Assembly: GCA_903838295.1 (NCBI GenBank)
Contig: CAILXX010000003.1
Coordinates: 1-39,700 of the forward strand
DNA from: an uncultured Actinomycetes bacterium
GTDB lineage: Bacteria; Actinomycetota; Actinomycetes; Nanopelagicales; Nanopelagicaceae
Direction of reading: 5' to 3'
Length of the DNA: 39,700 nt
Made by a program: the position numbers and the translations under genes. Below the pieces are notes generated by a model that had not been told where the DNA came from, ran no database searches, and saw nothing but the letters and a program-made list of their open reading frames with translations. The first letter of the stretch is position 1. Each line of letters starts with the position of its first letter. Shown here piece after piece: positions 9,062 to 17,370 of this stretch.

Positions 9062-10750
9062 CTACATCTTTTCTGGGGCGGATACACCCAGCAAGGTTAA
9101 CGAATTGGCTATCACCTGTGCGGTTGCATTACATAAAGTCGCACGGGCGCTATGCAAAGGTCCCGCTGGTTCGTCACCCAACGGAAGAACGCGACAATCT
9201 GCGTAAAAACGATGGTAAATACCGGCCAATTCTTCCGCATATCGGGCAATGCGATGCGGTTCGCGTAGCTGTGCAGCTCCAGAAACGACGCGTTGGAATT
9301 CTGCCAACGCGCCAATTAATTCGCGTTCACGTTCGTGAACCAATAGTTCAGGGTTGACATGATCCAATCCAAATGCGATTCCAAGATCAGAGGCATTGCG
9401 CAATACCGCACAGATCCGGGCATGGGCATACTGGACGTAATACACCGGATTCTCGTTGGTGCGACTTCGTAATAAATCAACGTCCATGATCATAGGAGTA
9501 TCAACTGGATAACGAATTAAAGTATACCTAGCTGCGTCTACACCAACTTTTTCGACCAACTCTTCCAAGGTAATTATTGTTCCAGCACGTTTGCTCAATT
9601 TTAGCTCTTCACCATTTTCAATGATCTTGACCATCTGGCCAATTAATACGTCGATGTTGTAGGACGGATCATCACCTGCACAAGCAGCAATTGCTTTTAG
9701 GCGTTGAACATAACCATGGTGGTCTGCACCGAGCATATAAATACAGATATCAAATCCGCGTTCGCGCTTACTGATGTAGTAGGCAGAATCAGAGGCAAAG
9801 TATGCAAAAGCGCCATCAGATTTGATCATTACTCGGTCTTTGTCATCGCCAAAATCAGTTGTGCGAAGCCATAGGGCTCCGGCATCTTCAAAGACATGTC
9901 CCTGTGATTTAAGGCGATTTAAACAATGGCTGAAAAAGTCATTTTCATACAATGATTTTTCAGAGAACCAAATATCAAAGTGCGTACGGAAAGTTTCAAG
10001 TACCCGCTGCTGGTCGGCTAGTTGTAGCGCATAACCTGCATCCCGAAATTTTGATATTGCTAATGATTCGTCCACCGATAAATAATCTGGATGTGCAGCC
10101 TTTATCTCGGCGGCTATATCATTGATGTATTCACCGTGATAGCCATCTTCTGGGACCGGCACACCCATGGCAGATGCACGAAGTGATGCACCAAATAATT
10201 CCATCTGATTCCCGCGGTCATTGATATAGAACTCGCGAGTTACTTTTGCGCCAGCGGCCGAAAGAACCCGACCCAGCGCGTCCCCAACCGCAGCCCATCG
10301 GGTGTGCCCCAAATGCAGAGGTCCAGTTGGGTTTGCGCTGATGAATTCCAGATTCACTTTGACGCCATCTAATGCAGAACCATGACCAAATCTTTCGCCT
10401 TGTTTCAAGATCGTCGTGATGATGGCGCCTTGGCTTGCCCGTGCAAGGGTGATATTAAGAAATCCAGCTCCAGCGATATCTACGCCTGCGAGAGATCCTT
10501 CTAGCTCATGATCTGCTAATAAATATGTACGAATTTTTTCTGCGATAGTGCGTGGTGGCAACTCTGCCGCTTTGGCGAGCGCCAACGCGATAGAGGTGGC
10601 GTAGTCGCCGTGATCTCGATTTTTAGGGCGATCGAGAATTATCTCGGATGGTAAGGCCAGGCCGCTGGGAAGGTCCCCCGCTGTTACTGCGGCAGCGAGC
10701 GCACGAAGGATTCCCAGGCCCAGAACATCTTGGATCGAATCGCTGCTCAT
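9062..10750 (-). CDS. argS: Arginyl-tRNA synthetase
   Basis: This class I synthetase charges tRNA-Arg. The 562 residues show an N-terminal Add-1 domain, the HIGH-type signature PTGPLHLGHTRW near residue 140, the KMSKS-like loop KLSKRAGT near residue 387, and a DALR-type anticodon-binding C-terminus (NPVYYVQYAHARICAVLRNA). It is the first gene of the amino-acid operon. A TAGGCT box lies nine bases before the ATG and no Shine-Dalgarno site is visible, so a very short leader is possible. Confidence 0.98.
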   Translation of the reverse strand: MSSDSIQDVLGLGILRALAAAVTAGDLPSGLALPSEIILDRPKNRDHGDYATSIALALAKAAELPPRTIAEKIRTYLLADHELEGSLAGVDIAGAGFLNITLARASQGAIITTILKQGERFGHGSALDGVKVNLEFISANPTGPLHLGHTRWAAVGDALGRVLSAAGAKVTREFYINDRGNQMELFGASLRASAMGVPVPEDGYHGEYINDIAAEIKAAHPDYLSVDESLAISKFRDAGYALQLADQQRVLETFRTHFDIWFSEKSLYENDFFSHCLNRLKSQGHVFEDAGALWLRTTDFGDDKDRVMIKSDGAFAYFASDSAYYISKRERGFDICIYMLGADHHGYVQRLKAIAACAGDDPSYNIDVLIGQMVKIIENGEELKLSKRAGTIITLEELVEKVGVDAARYTLIRYPVDTPMIMDVDLLRSRTNENPVYYVQYAHARICAVLRNASDLGIAFGLDHVNPELLVHERERELIGALAEFQRVVSGAAQLREPHRIARYAEELAGIYHRFYADCRVLPLGDEPAGPLHSARATLCNATAQVIANSLTLLGVSAPEKM

Positions 10751-10778
10751 AATAAGTGAAGCCTATCGGGCCCACTGA

Positions 10779-11837
10779 TTAAGTCGTGGCACCTCTGGAT
10801 TTTTCATGAATGAGCAATTTCGCATACAGATCTTCTGTGGTCAGACGCACATCCAAGTGCGAATACACGCGCATCGGAACCCCGGCGGGGTTATCTTCAT
10901 AACTGCCGTCATCTTTAAGCCGAGGCTTTGGCAGGTCATAATAACTGCTGGAGGATGGATCTGCTTCGAAGGTCGACTGTAGAGCGGTCAGCAAGACCAA
11001 CGCGGAATCACCCAACATGTATGTCTCGCCAAATTTGAATCCCAATCGATTTGTCGCCACAGCTACCGAACTCAGCTTTTGATAGAGGTAACTTCCCAGC
11101 AATCCTGCTTGATTCATGCGCAGCTCGAGTTCGGCCTGGCTCGTATTTAATTGCCGATAAGCATTGCGCGGAATCTGCCAAAGTCGAAGATCAGAATCAT
11201 TAAAAATAACCTGCCCGGCAATAACATCCTCATGAAGGTTATATTCATATTGCGAAGCACCGGGTGGTGGTTGGGAATGACCCTGATGTTCTGGTCCGCC
11301 TATCCACACCACGGTTAGCTTTGATGCAATTTCTGGGTTAATCAACCACGCGCTCGCGATCGACGTCAGGCTTCCTCCGCATACGACAAAGAGAGGTAGT
11401 GACGAATCGCTATTCATTGATTCCTCGATAATAAATCGTGCTGCTTCGGAATCGGCAGGGGTCTTTCGATCTACAAGTGGCCCACGAGCCCCACTCAATA
11501 CTTTTGGTACTACTTTTGGAACGGACGCCAATGGTTGTAAATCTTTTTTACCCATCTCCTGAAGATTCATGATCTCCTGAAGATTCATGATCTCTAGAAG
11601 ATTGCGAACTTCCTTGACAGCTTCTTCAACAGAATCGTCAAAACGATTCCAAGAATCACCAGCCCTCAGGTGACTCGCCAGGATGGCACGAGTATCCACG
11701 GTAGGCGACAGAAGGTGATGCGCTAATTGTACAAGTCCATCTGGATCCCCCGAGTAATCATTGTCAGAGATCAAACGCATCTTTGGTTCGATGGGGAAAT
11801 CTCCCCAATGCCTAACCGCCATTGGTCGGTCTGCCAT
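10779..11837 (-). CDS. Nucleoside-hydrolase-like protein
   Basis: The protein resembles inosine/uridine-type nucleoside hydrolases, which cleave the N-glycosidic bond of ribonucleosides with a calcium held by N-terminal aspartates. The motif is MRLISDNDYSGDPDGLVQL at about 20-40; it matches the usual Asp cluster but has Gly where the last Asp is normal. Further family-like segments are VVCGGSLTSIASAW, VVWIGGP and LRLWQIPRNAYRQ. I chose the ATG at 11837 (MADRPMAV) because the frame upstream is only the translation of a tandem repeat. Residues near 95-107 repeat LQEIMN, from an 18-bp in-frame duplication. The true substrate is unknown; DUF1593-type relatives are an alternative placement. It lies just upstream of argS on the same strand (28-bp gap). 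Confidence 0.75.
   Translation of the reverse strand: MADRPMAVRHWGDFPIEPKMRLISDNDYSGDPDGLVQLAHHLLSPTVDTRAILASHLRAGDSWNRFDDSVEEAVKEVRNLLEIMNLQEIMNLQEMGKKDLQPLASVPKVVPKVLSGARGPLVDRKTPADSEAARFIIEESMNSDSSLPLFVVCGGSLTSIASAWLINPEIASKLTVVWIGGPEHQGHSQPPPGASQYEYNLHEDVIAGQVIFNDSDLRLWQIPRNAYRQLNTSQAELELRMNQAGLLGSYLYQKLSSVAVATNRLGFKFGETYMLGDSALVLLTALQSTFEADPSSSSYYDLPKPRLKDDGSYEDNPAGVPMRVYSHLDVRLTTEDLYAKLLIHEKSRGATT
11555..11603. repeat. In-frame 18-bp tandem duplication inside the nucleoside-hydrolase-like gene
   Basis: Copies at 11555-11572 and 11573-11590 are identical (tctcctgaagattcatga), and a diverged partial third copy runs to 11603. It adds the repeated residues LQEIMN without breaking the frame. 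It lies between conserved segments, so it probably falls in a surface loop. Confidence 0.9.
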
Positions 11838-11847
11838 TTTTATCCAT

Positions 11848-11903
11848 TCTGTTGATATGCATCTGTTGAAATGAATCTGTTGATATGAATCTGTTGATAT
11901 GAA
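11848..11903. repeat. Tandem repeat B: 14-bp unit, four copies
   Basis: Four contiguous copies of tctgttgatatgaa are present; copies 3 and 4 are perfect, and copies 1 and 2 each carry one change. The array ends 10 bp before the chosen start codon of the nucleoside-hydrolase-like gene, so it occupies that gene's 5' leader or promoter. Confidence 0.95.
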
Positions 11904-11999
11904 GAATTCACTGCAGAAATGCTGTGAACCCAATCTTAGAACTTTACCAAATTGTTATATTAGACCTCATTTTTGAGCGTGCAGCACAGAAGCTCGGAT

Positions 12000-12068
12000 T
12001 TGGCATGTCACCCGCCAACGATAAAGTTCGGATACTCGCTCTCGTATTTAGGTCAAAAAGATTGACCT
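12000..12068 (+). promoter_or_regulatory. Candidate xylF promoter with a downstream inverted repeat
   Basis: TTGGCA (12000-12005) and TAAAGT (12022-12027), 16 bp apart, are the best sigma-70-like pair before xylF. An inverted repeat follows: aggtcaa 12050-12056 and ttgacct 12062-12068, flanked by ctcg and cgag. Its place just past the predicted start site would suit an operator for a sugar-responsive repressor. Only the inverted repeat is certain; the promoter boxes are weak. Confidence 0.35.
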
Positions 12069-12098
12069 CGTGTGCGAGACCTTTCGAAAGGTTCATAC

Positions 12099-13142
12099 AT
12101 GATCAAGAAGACTGCAAAGGTTGCTGCAATTGCTCTTGCTGTTGCAACAGCTCTTTCACTTACAGGTACATCAGCTGCTACCGCTGCAACAAGCAAGCGC
12201 GCATGCGTAATTCTTCCAGATGCAGATAGCGGAACTCGTTGGGAGTCAGGCGATCGTCCTGCTCTAAACAAGATCCTTACTGCTGCTGGTTTCATCACAG
12301 ATATTCAGAATGCTCAAAAGGACAGCGCTCGTTATGCAACAATCGGTGATGCTCAGCTCTCAAAGGGTTGCGGCGTAATGATTCTTGTTGACCACACAGG
12401 TGAAGCTGTTTCAGTAGCTGCTAAGGCAAAGGCTCAAGGCGTTCCAGTTATCGCTTATGACCGTCCATTCGCTGGAGCTAACTACTACGTTTCATTCGAC
12501 AACACTGTTGTTGGTGCACTACAAGGCCAGACAATTATCGATGGCCTAAAGGCTGCTGGTAAGAATCCAAAGACCGCTAGCGTTGTATTCGGTTCTGGAG
12601 ATCCAACCGATGGAAACGCAGCGATGTTCCTTAATGGAGCTCTTAAGGTCCTTAAGGCTGCTGGCGTAAAGGCTGCATTCACAATGAAGGGCACATGGGA
12701 TGGCCCAACTGCTGGAACAGAGTTCGAGCAGGCATTCACAGCTCTCAAGGGCAAGATCGATGCAGTGTTGTCACCAAATGACAACAATGCTGCAGCAATC
12801 ATCACAATCCTTGATAAGAACAAGCAGACTGCAGTTATTTCAGGCCAGGATGCATCTGTAGCTGGTCTACAGAACGTTCTACTTGGAAAGCAATTCGCAA
12901 CTGTTTACAAGCCATTCAAGGTCGAAGCAACAGCTGCTGCTGGTCTTGCAATCAAGCTTCTTAAGGGTATCCACCCTGCAGTACCAAAGCGTTTGGCTGA
13001 CGGAACACCATTCTTGGCTTCAAAGCCAATCTTGGTAACCGCTGCAACAGTCGAGCAGGTAGTTACAGCTGGCGATGTCAAGGCATCTGATGTCTGTACT
13101 GCTGCTGTCGCTGCTGCTTGCACAGCTAACGGCGTTAAGTAA
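12099..13142 (+). CDS. xylF: Xylose-type ABC transporter, sugar-binding protein
   Basis: This is the extracytoplasmic sugar receptor of a CUT2 ABC importer. The 347-residue chain starts at ATG 12099, with GAAAGG 9 bp upstream; the longer frame from 12072 lacks a ribosome site. A Sec signal peptide ends near SAATAATS. The mature protein starts RACVILPDADSGTRWE, the xylose-binding-protein signature, followed by GVPVIAYDRPF and AVLSPNDNNAAAI of periplasmic-binding-protein class I. There is no lipobox Cys. Cysteines near both ends may form disulfides. Strong codon bias (gct, aag, ctt) points to high expression. A hairpin follows before xylG, which would make the receptor more abundant than the membrane parts. 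A related pentose could be the true ligand. Confidence 0.92.
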   Translation: MIKKTAKVAAIALAVATALSLTGTSAATAATSKRACVILPDADSGTRWESGDRPALNKILTAAGFITDIQNAQKDSARYATIGDAQLSKGCGVMILVDHTGEAVSVAAKAKAQGVPVIAYDRPFAGANYYVSFDNTVVGALQGQTIIDGLKAAGKNPKTASVVFGSGDPTDGNAAMFLNGALKVLKAAGVKAAFTMKGTWDGPTAGTEFEQAFTALKGKIDAVLSPNDNNAAAIITILDKNKQTAVISGQDASVAGLQNVLLGKQFATVYKPFKVEATAAAGLAIKLLKGIHPAVPKRLADGTPFLASKPILVTAATVEQVVTAGDVKASDVCTAAVAAACTANGVK

Positions 13143-13184
13143 CCTCTATCTATTGAGTTTTCTCAATAAATAGGAGTTAAATGA

Positions 13185-13217
13185 AGAGGGCCTAGCGTTC
13201 GCGCTAGGCCCTCTTTT
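13185..13217 (+). terminator. Strong intrinsic terminator or processing hairpin after xylF
   Basis: A perfect 13-bp stem (agagggcctagcg 13185-13197 with its complement 13202-13214) closes a TTCG tetraloop, and TTTT follows. It lies within the xylF-xylG gap and probably gives partial termination or protects the 3' end of the receptor message. A smaller hairpin (tattgag / ctcaata) precedes it at 13151-13168. Confidence 0.9.
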
Positions 13218-13295
13218 CAAAATGAACGGCCCCTTCCAGATAGTGGTGTATCTTTCGACTCAAATAATTTTCTATAAAGCGAAAAGAGATCAACT

Positions 13296-14051
13296 GTGAC
13301 AAATCCCGTGCCAATCATTGAACTCCGGGGCATCACCAAGAGTTTTGGTCCCGTAGACGTTCTCAAGGGGATCAACTTCAAAGTTTATGCTGGCCAAGTA
13401 ACAGCGTTGGTCGGTGATAACGGGGCAGGTAAGTCAACCCTCATCAAGGGCCTCGCAGGAGTCCAGCCATACGATGGCGGAACGGTCCATTTTGCAGGTG
13501 AACAAATTGAAATTAATTCTCCAACACAAGCAAGTAGCCACGGCATCGAAGTCGTGTATCAAGATTTGGCACTTTGCGAGAACCTCGACATTGTGCAAAA
13601 CATGTTTCTTGGGAAAGAGGTCATGAAGGGCGGAACCCTTAATGAGCCAGAGATGGAATTACAAGCGACAAAAGCTTTGAAGAGTCTCTCGGTTAAAACT
13701 GTTAAAGCGGTTCGTCAAAAAGTATCATCACTGTCCGGCGGACAGCGCCAGACCGTGGCAATTGCGCGTTCGGTCCTCCGTGAATCCAAGGTCGTAATTT
13801 TGGATGAACCGACAGCGGCTCTTGGCGTTGCACAGACCGAACAAGTCCTCAACCTTGTGCGCAATTTGGCGAATCAAGGCGTAGCGGTAATCATGATCAG
13901 CCACAACATAAGTGATGTCTTTGAAGTCGCAGACCAAATTTCCGTTCTTTACCTTGGTGGTTTGGTAGCTAATCTGACAACTAAAGATTCGACCTACGAC
14001 GAAGTTATTTCATATATAACTGGTACGAAGACTCAAGAAGGGGTCAAATAA
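13296..14051 (+). CDS. xylG: Sugar ABC transporter ATP-binding protein (single-domain)
   Basis: This is the ATPase that powers the XylFGH-type importer. The 251 residues contain one complete nucleotide-binding domain: Walker A GDNGAGKST, Q-loop in VVYQDLAL, signature LSGGQRQ, Walker B VVILDEPTAA and the switch His in MISHNISD. Classical XylG/RbsA proteins have two fused domains (about 500 residues); this half-size form resembles FrcA and would act as a homodimer. The start is GTG 13296, with a GAAAAGAG ribosome site 6 bp upstream. It overlaps nothing and is followed by xylH after 2 bp. Confidence 0.92.
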   Translation: MTNPVPIIELRGITKSFGPVDVLKGINFKVYAGQVTALVGDNGAGKSTLIKGLAGVQPYDGGTVHFAGEQIEINSPTQASSHGIEVVYQDLALCENLDIVQNMFLGKEVMKGGTLNEPEMELQATKALKSLSVKTVKAVRQKVSSLSGGQRQTVAIARSVLRESKVVILDEPTAALGVAQTEQVLNLVRNLANQGVAVIMISHNISDVFEVADQISVLYLGGLVANLTTKDSTYDEVISYITGTKTQEGVK

Positions 14052-14053
14052 TT

Positions 14054-15292
14054 ATGTCTGAAAAAGTGACCTCACTTGCAAGTGGTAATGAAGGCAATCT
14101 CCGTGACCACGCTTTTGGATACCTTGCACGCGTCAAAGGCGGCGACATGGGATCGATGCCCGCCATTCTCGGCGTCATAATCTTGGCTGGAGTCTTCGAA
14201 TTCCTGAGCCCTTTCTTCATAACAAAATTGAACTTTGCAAACCTCTTCGTTCAATCTGCAGAGCTGACCATGCTTTCTTCGGCACTTGTATTCGTCATTT
14301 TAATTGCCGAAATTGACTTATCTGCTGGCGTAACCGGCGGCGTAGCACTTGCAGTATTTATCGATCTGATCAAGGCAGAAAAGTGGCCCTGGATTCCAGC
14401 ACTTATCGCTGGCTTTGTTGCAGGAATTTTGATTGGAGTCGTTATTGGATTCCTGGTAGCAAAGATCGGTGTCCCATCCTTCGTTGTCAGCCTTGCTTTT
14501 TTCTTAGGCTTTCAGGGCATGCAACTTGTTTTGCTCGGCGACGGAGGTGTCTACCGTATCGAAGTTCCTGCGGTCATCGCCATCATGAACAGCAACCTAC
14601 CTTTGTGGGGTGGCTGGCTTCTTCTACTCGTCTGCATCACCTGTTCGCTCTCTTTTTCAATTTGGGATAGAGGACGTCGTGCTCGCACTGGCTTGGATAA
14701 CAAACCATTATCAATCGTTGTTATTCGACTTGGCATTTTGTCGATGCTCGGAACTGCCGCCGTCTATTACATGAACTTGAACCGCAGCATGGGTCAGGTA
14801 CCCATTAAAGGTGTCCCGATTGTTACGCCAATAACCATCGTGATTCTTGCAATTGGTACTTTTGTTCTCGACCGTACTCGCTTTGGACGTCACCTGTATG
14901 CAGTTGGTGGTAATCCGGAAGCAGCTCGTCGTGCTGGTATCAAGGTCGTTGGAATTCGAATATCTGCATTTATCATCTGTTCGTTCCTTGCGGTTGTTTC
15001 AGGTGTATTTCACGCGAGCCGCATCGGTAGCGTCGACGGCACCGCCGGACATACCATCGTTCTTTCTGGTGTAGCCGCAGCTGTTGTCGGTGGCGTCAGC
15101 CTCTTCGGTGGTCGCGGCCGCCTTGCACACGCTGCTATCGGCGCACTTGTGATCTCAATGATCGATAACGGACTTGGTTTGCTGCAGATGCCTGCTGGTA
15201 TCAGCTATCTCGTTCAGGGTGGCGTTCTACTTATGGCGGCAACAATCGATGCACTATCCAGACGCCGCAATGGCTCTGTTTCGCGCACCTAA
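14054..15292 (+). CDS. xylH: Sugar ABC transporter permease
   Basis: This is the integral-membrane channel subunit of the CUT2 importer. The 412 residues contain about ten or more hydrophobic helices, the CUT2 permease motif EIDLSAGVTGG near residue 85 and the coupling-loop motif YAVGGNPEAARRAGI near 290, which contacts the ATPase. The length and a hydrophilic insertion around residues 200-225 fit XylH rather than the shorter RbsC. It lies 2 bp after xylG and 8 bp before the alpha-xylosidase gene, so all are co-transcribed. Confidence 0.93.
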   Translation: MSEKVTSLASGNEGNLRDHAFGYLARVKGGDMGSMPAILGVIILAGVFEFLSPFFITKLNFANLFVQSAELTMLSSALVFVILIAEIDLSAGVTGGVALAVFIDLIKAEKWPWIPALIAGFVAGILIGVVIGFLVAKIGVPSFVVSLAFFLGFQGMQLVLLGDGGVYRIEVPAVIAIMNSNLPLWGGWLLLLVCITCSLSFSIWDRGRRARTGLDNKPLSIVVIRLGILSMLGTAAVYYMNLNRSMGQVPIKGVPIVTPITIVILAIGTFVLDRTRFGRHLYAVGGNPEAARRAGIKVVGIRISAFIICSFLAVVSGVFHASRIGSVDGTAGHTIVLSGVAAAVVGGVSLFGGRGRLAHAAIGALVISMIDNGLGLLQMPAGISYLVQGGVLLMAATIDALSRRRNGSVSRT

Positions 15293-15300
15293 GTTATGAA

Positions 15301-17313
15301 ATGAAATTTACCGATGGGTTTTGGCTGCTACGCAGTGGAATCACTATGCAGCATGCCACACAGGTTCAATCATTTGAAATAACCGGCGCACCGGGACACG
15401 AGAAAGTTCGTGCAATAGTGGCACCAAAAGTTGTAACTCACCGTGGGGCGACGCTCAATACCGCAACCTTGCTGATTGATCTTGATTCACCACGTGAAGA
15501 CATTATCCGTGTGAAAGCAACTCACCATACTGGTGGAGTTGAAGCCCTCAAATTTGCAATTAACGAATCGAATCCCCAAGTACACATTGAGCAATCTGCA
15601 AATCATGTTAGCCTCAAAACCGGCAAATTTACGGCTCGACTAGGTCTTGGTGAGAGCTGGAACCTTGAATTTATAGCTAACAACGAAGTGATAACCAAAC
15701 AAGGTCCAAAGAGCATATCGATCGTTACTGATGCCCAGAAGAAGCATTACATCGTTGCGCAAGTAAACCTTGGCGTTGGCGAAAATGTCTATGGATTAGG
15801 CGAACGCTTCACATCCTTCATCAAAAATGGCCAGAGTGTTGATATTTGGAACGAAGATGGTGGTACCAGTAGCGAACAGGCTTACAAGAACATTCCGTTC
15901 TACCTGACAAATAATGGTTATGGCGTATTCATCAATCACACAGGCCGAGTCTCTATGGAAGTTGCAAGTGAAGCGGTAGAACGTGTTCAGTTCAGCGCCG
16001 AAACTCAAGATTTAGAGTACTTAGTGATCTATGGCCCAACGCCAAAAGAGATTATCGATAAGTACACCGCACTCACGGGCCGTGCCCCAGTGCTTCCTGA
16101 ATGGTCCTTTGGTCTCTGGCTCAGCACATCTTTTGTTACCGATTACAACGAAAAAACAGTCGGTGAATTCATCGATGGTATGGCTAGTCGCGATATCCCG
16201 CTATCAGTATTTCACTTTGACTGCTTCTGGATGCGAGAGTTTCAGTGGTGCGATTTCGAATGGGATCCACGTACCTTCCCTGATCCAGCGGGAATGCTCA
16301 AACGCCTCAAAGATAAAGGGGTTCGGATCAGCTTATGGATTAATCCTTACATCGCTCAGTCCGGAAAGATTTTTGACGAAGCGAAAGCGAATGGTTACTT
16401 GCTTCGCAGAGCGGACGGATCTGTCTGGCAATGGGATTTATGGCAGCCAGGTAATTCGTTCGTGGATTTCACAAATCCAGCTGCTCGGGAATGGTTTAAA
16501 TCAAAGCTTCGTCCACTTCTTACAATGGGCGTGGACTGTTTCAAGACTGATTTTGGTGAGCGCATACCGACCGATGTCGTTTACTTCAATGGTGCACATC
16601 CAGAGCAGATGCATAATTTGTATTCCTTGTTATACAACCAGACGGTGTGGGAAGTCTTACAAGAGGTAAAGGGCGCAGATGCGGTGGTCTTCGCACGGAG
16701 CGCGACCGCCGGTGGACAAGCCATGCCGGTTCATTGGGGTGGCGACAACACAGCAACATTTGAATCCATGGCCGAAAGTCTTCGTGGTGGTTTAAGTCTT
16801 GCCCTAAGCGGCTTTGGATACTGGAGTCATGACATTGGCGGCTTTGAAGGAAATCCAGATCCGGATGTCTTTAAGCGTTGGGTTGCATTTGGATTGCTGA
16901 GTTCGCATTCACGTCTTCATGGAAACGAGAGCGTCCGCGTTCCATGGAATTACGATGAAGAAGCGTCCGCGATCACTCGTAAATTCGCACACCTGAAGCA
17001 AGAATTAATGCCTTACATCATGAAGGTAGCAGGTGAAGTAAATCTATTGGGAACACCAATGATGCGCCCAATGTTGATGGAATTCCCCGAAGATAAGACC
17101 ACGTGGTTCTTAGACCAGCAATATATGTTTGGGCCAGACTTACTTGTTGCTCCAATTTTTCATAAGAGTGGCAAAGTTGATTTCTACCTTCCAGAAGGTA
17201 ATTGGACTAATTACTTTACGAAGGAAGTGGTCATTGGTGGAAAGTGGCGGAGTGAAACACACGGATACGAGACGCTCCCTCTTTATATAAGAGAGAACGC
17301 CTCCTTACTTTAA
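15301..17313 (+). CDS. yicI: Alpha-xylosidase (GH31, YicI type)
   Basis: This glycosidase removes alpha-1,6-linked xylose from isoprimeverose and xyloglucan oligosaccharides. The N-terminus MKFTDGFWLLRSG aligns by eye with E. coli YicI, supporting the start. The catalytic nucleophile is D417 in FKTDFGERIPTD, the same motif as YicI D416; FARSATAGGQAMPVHWGGDN is the conserved substrate-binding stretch. No signal peptide is present, so it works in the cytoplasm. At 670 residues it is about 100 shorter than YicI and ends soon after LPLYIRENASLL, so the distal C-terminal beta domain is missing. It is the last gene after xylFGH, which suggests that the importer brings in xylosides or the released xylose. 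Confidence 0.92.
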   Translation: MKFTDGFWLLRSGITMQHATQVQSFEITGAPGHEKVRAIVAPKVVTHRGATLNTATLLIDLDSPREDIIRVKATHHTGGVEALKFAINESNPQVHIEQSANHVSLKTGKFTARLGLGESWNLEFIANNEVITKQGPKSISIVTDAQKKHYIVAQVNLGVGENVYGLGERFTSFIKNGQSVDIWNEDGGTSSEQAYKNIPFYLTNNGYGVFINHTGRVSMEVASEAVERVQFSAETQDLEYLVIYGPTPKEIIDKYTALTGRAPVLPEWSFGLWLSTSFVTDYNEKTVGEFIDGMASRDIPLSVFHFDCFWMREFQWCDFEWDPRTFPDPAGMLKRLKDKGVRISLWINPYIAQSGKIFDEAKANGYLLRRADGSVWQWDLWQPGNSFVDFTNPAAREWFKSKLRPLLTMGVDCFKTDFGERIPTDVVYFNGAHPEQMHNLYSLLYNQTVWEVLQEVKGADAVVFARSATAGGQAMPVHWGGDNTATFESMAESLRGGLSLALSGFGYWSHDIGGFEGNPDPDVFKRWVAFGLLSSHSRLHGNESVRVPWNYDEEASAITRKFAHLKQELMPYIMKVAGEVNLLGTPMMRPMLMEFPEDKTTWFLDQQYMFGPDLLVAPIFHKSGKVDFYLPEGNWTNYFTKEVVIGGKWRSETHGYETLPLYIRENASLL

Positions 17314-17319
17314 TCTCTT

Positions 17320-17370
17320 CTAGAACTCTAACTAGAGTTCTAGTTAGAGTTCTAGCTAGAGTTCTAGTTA
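17320..17370. repeat. Tandem/inverted repeat C between convergent genes, 12-bp unit
   Basis: About four diverged copies of ttctagttagag are found. The array also contains a perfect 13-bp inverted repeat (ctagaactctaac 17320-17332 with 17343-17355), so RNA from either strand can fold into a hairpin. It separates the convergent GH31 and xylA genes and touches the xylA stop codon. It has no T-run but may limit read-through in both directions. Confidence 0.85.

Noticed and set aside
11838-11933. N-terminal extension of the nucleoside-hydrolase-like protein
   Set aside because: It only translates repeat array B and has no ribosome site; ATG 11837 gives a better N-terminus.
11924-12229. Cys-rich open frame of 101 codons before xylF
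   Set aside because: It overlaps the promoter and signal-peptide region of xylF in another frame; the Cys codons come from the reading of gct/gca runs.
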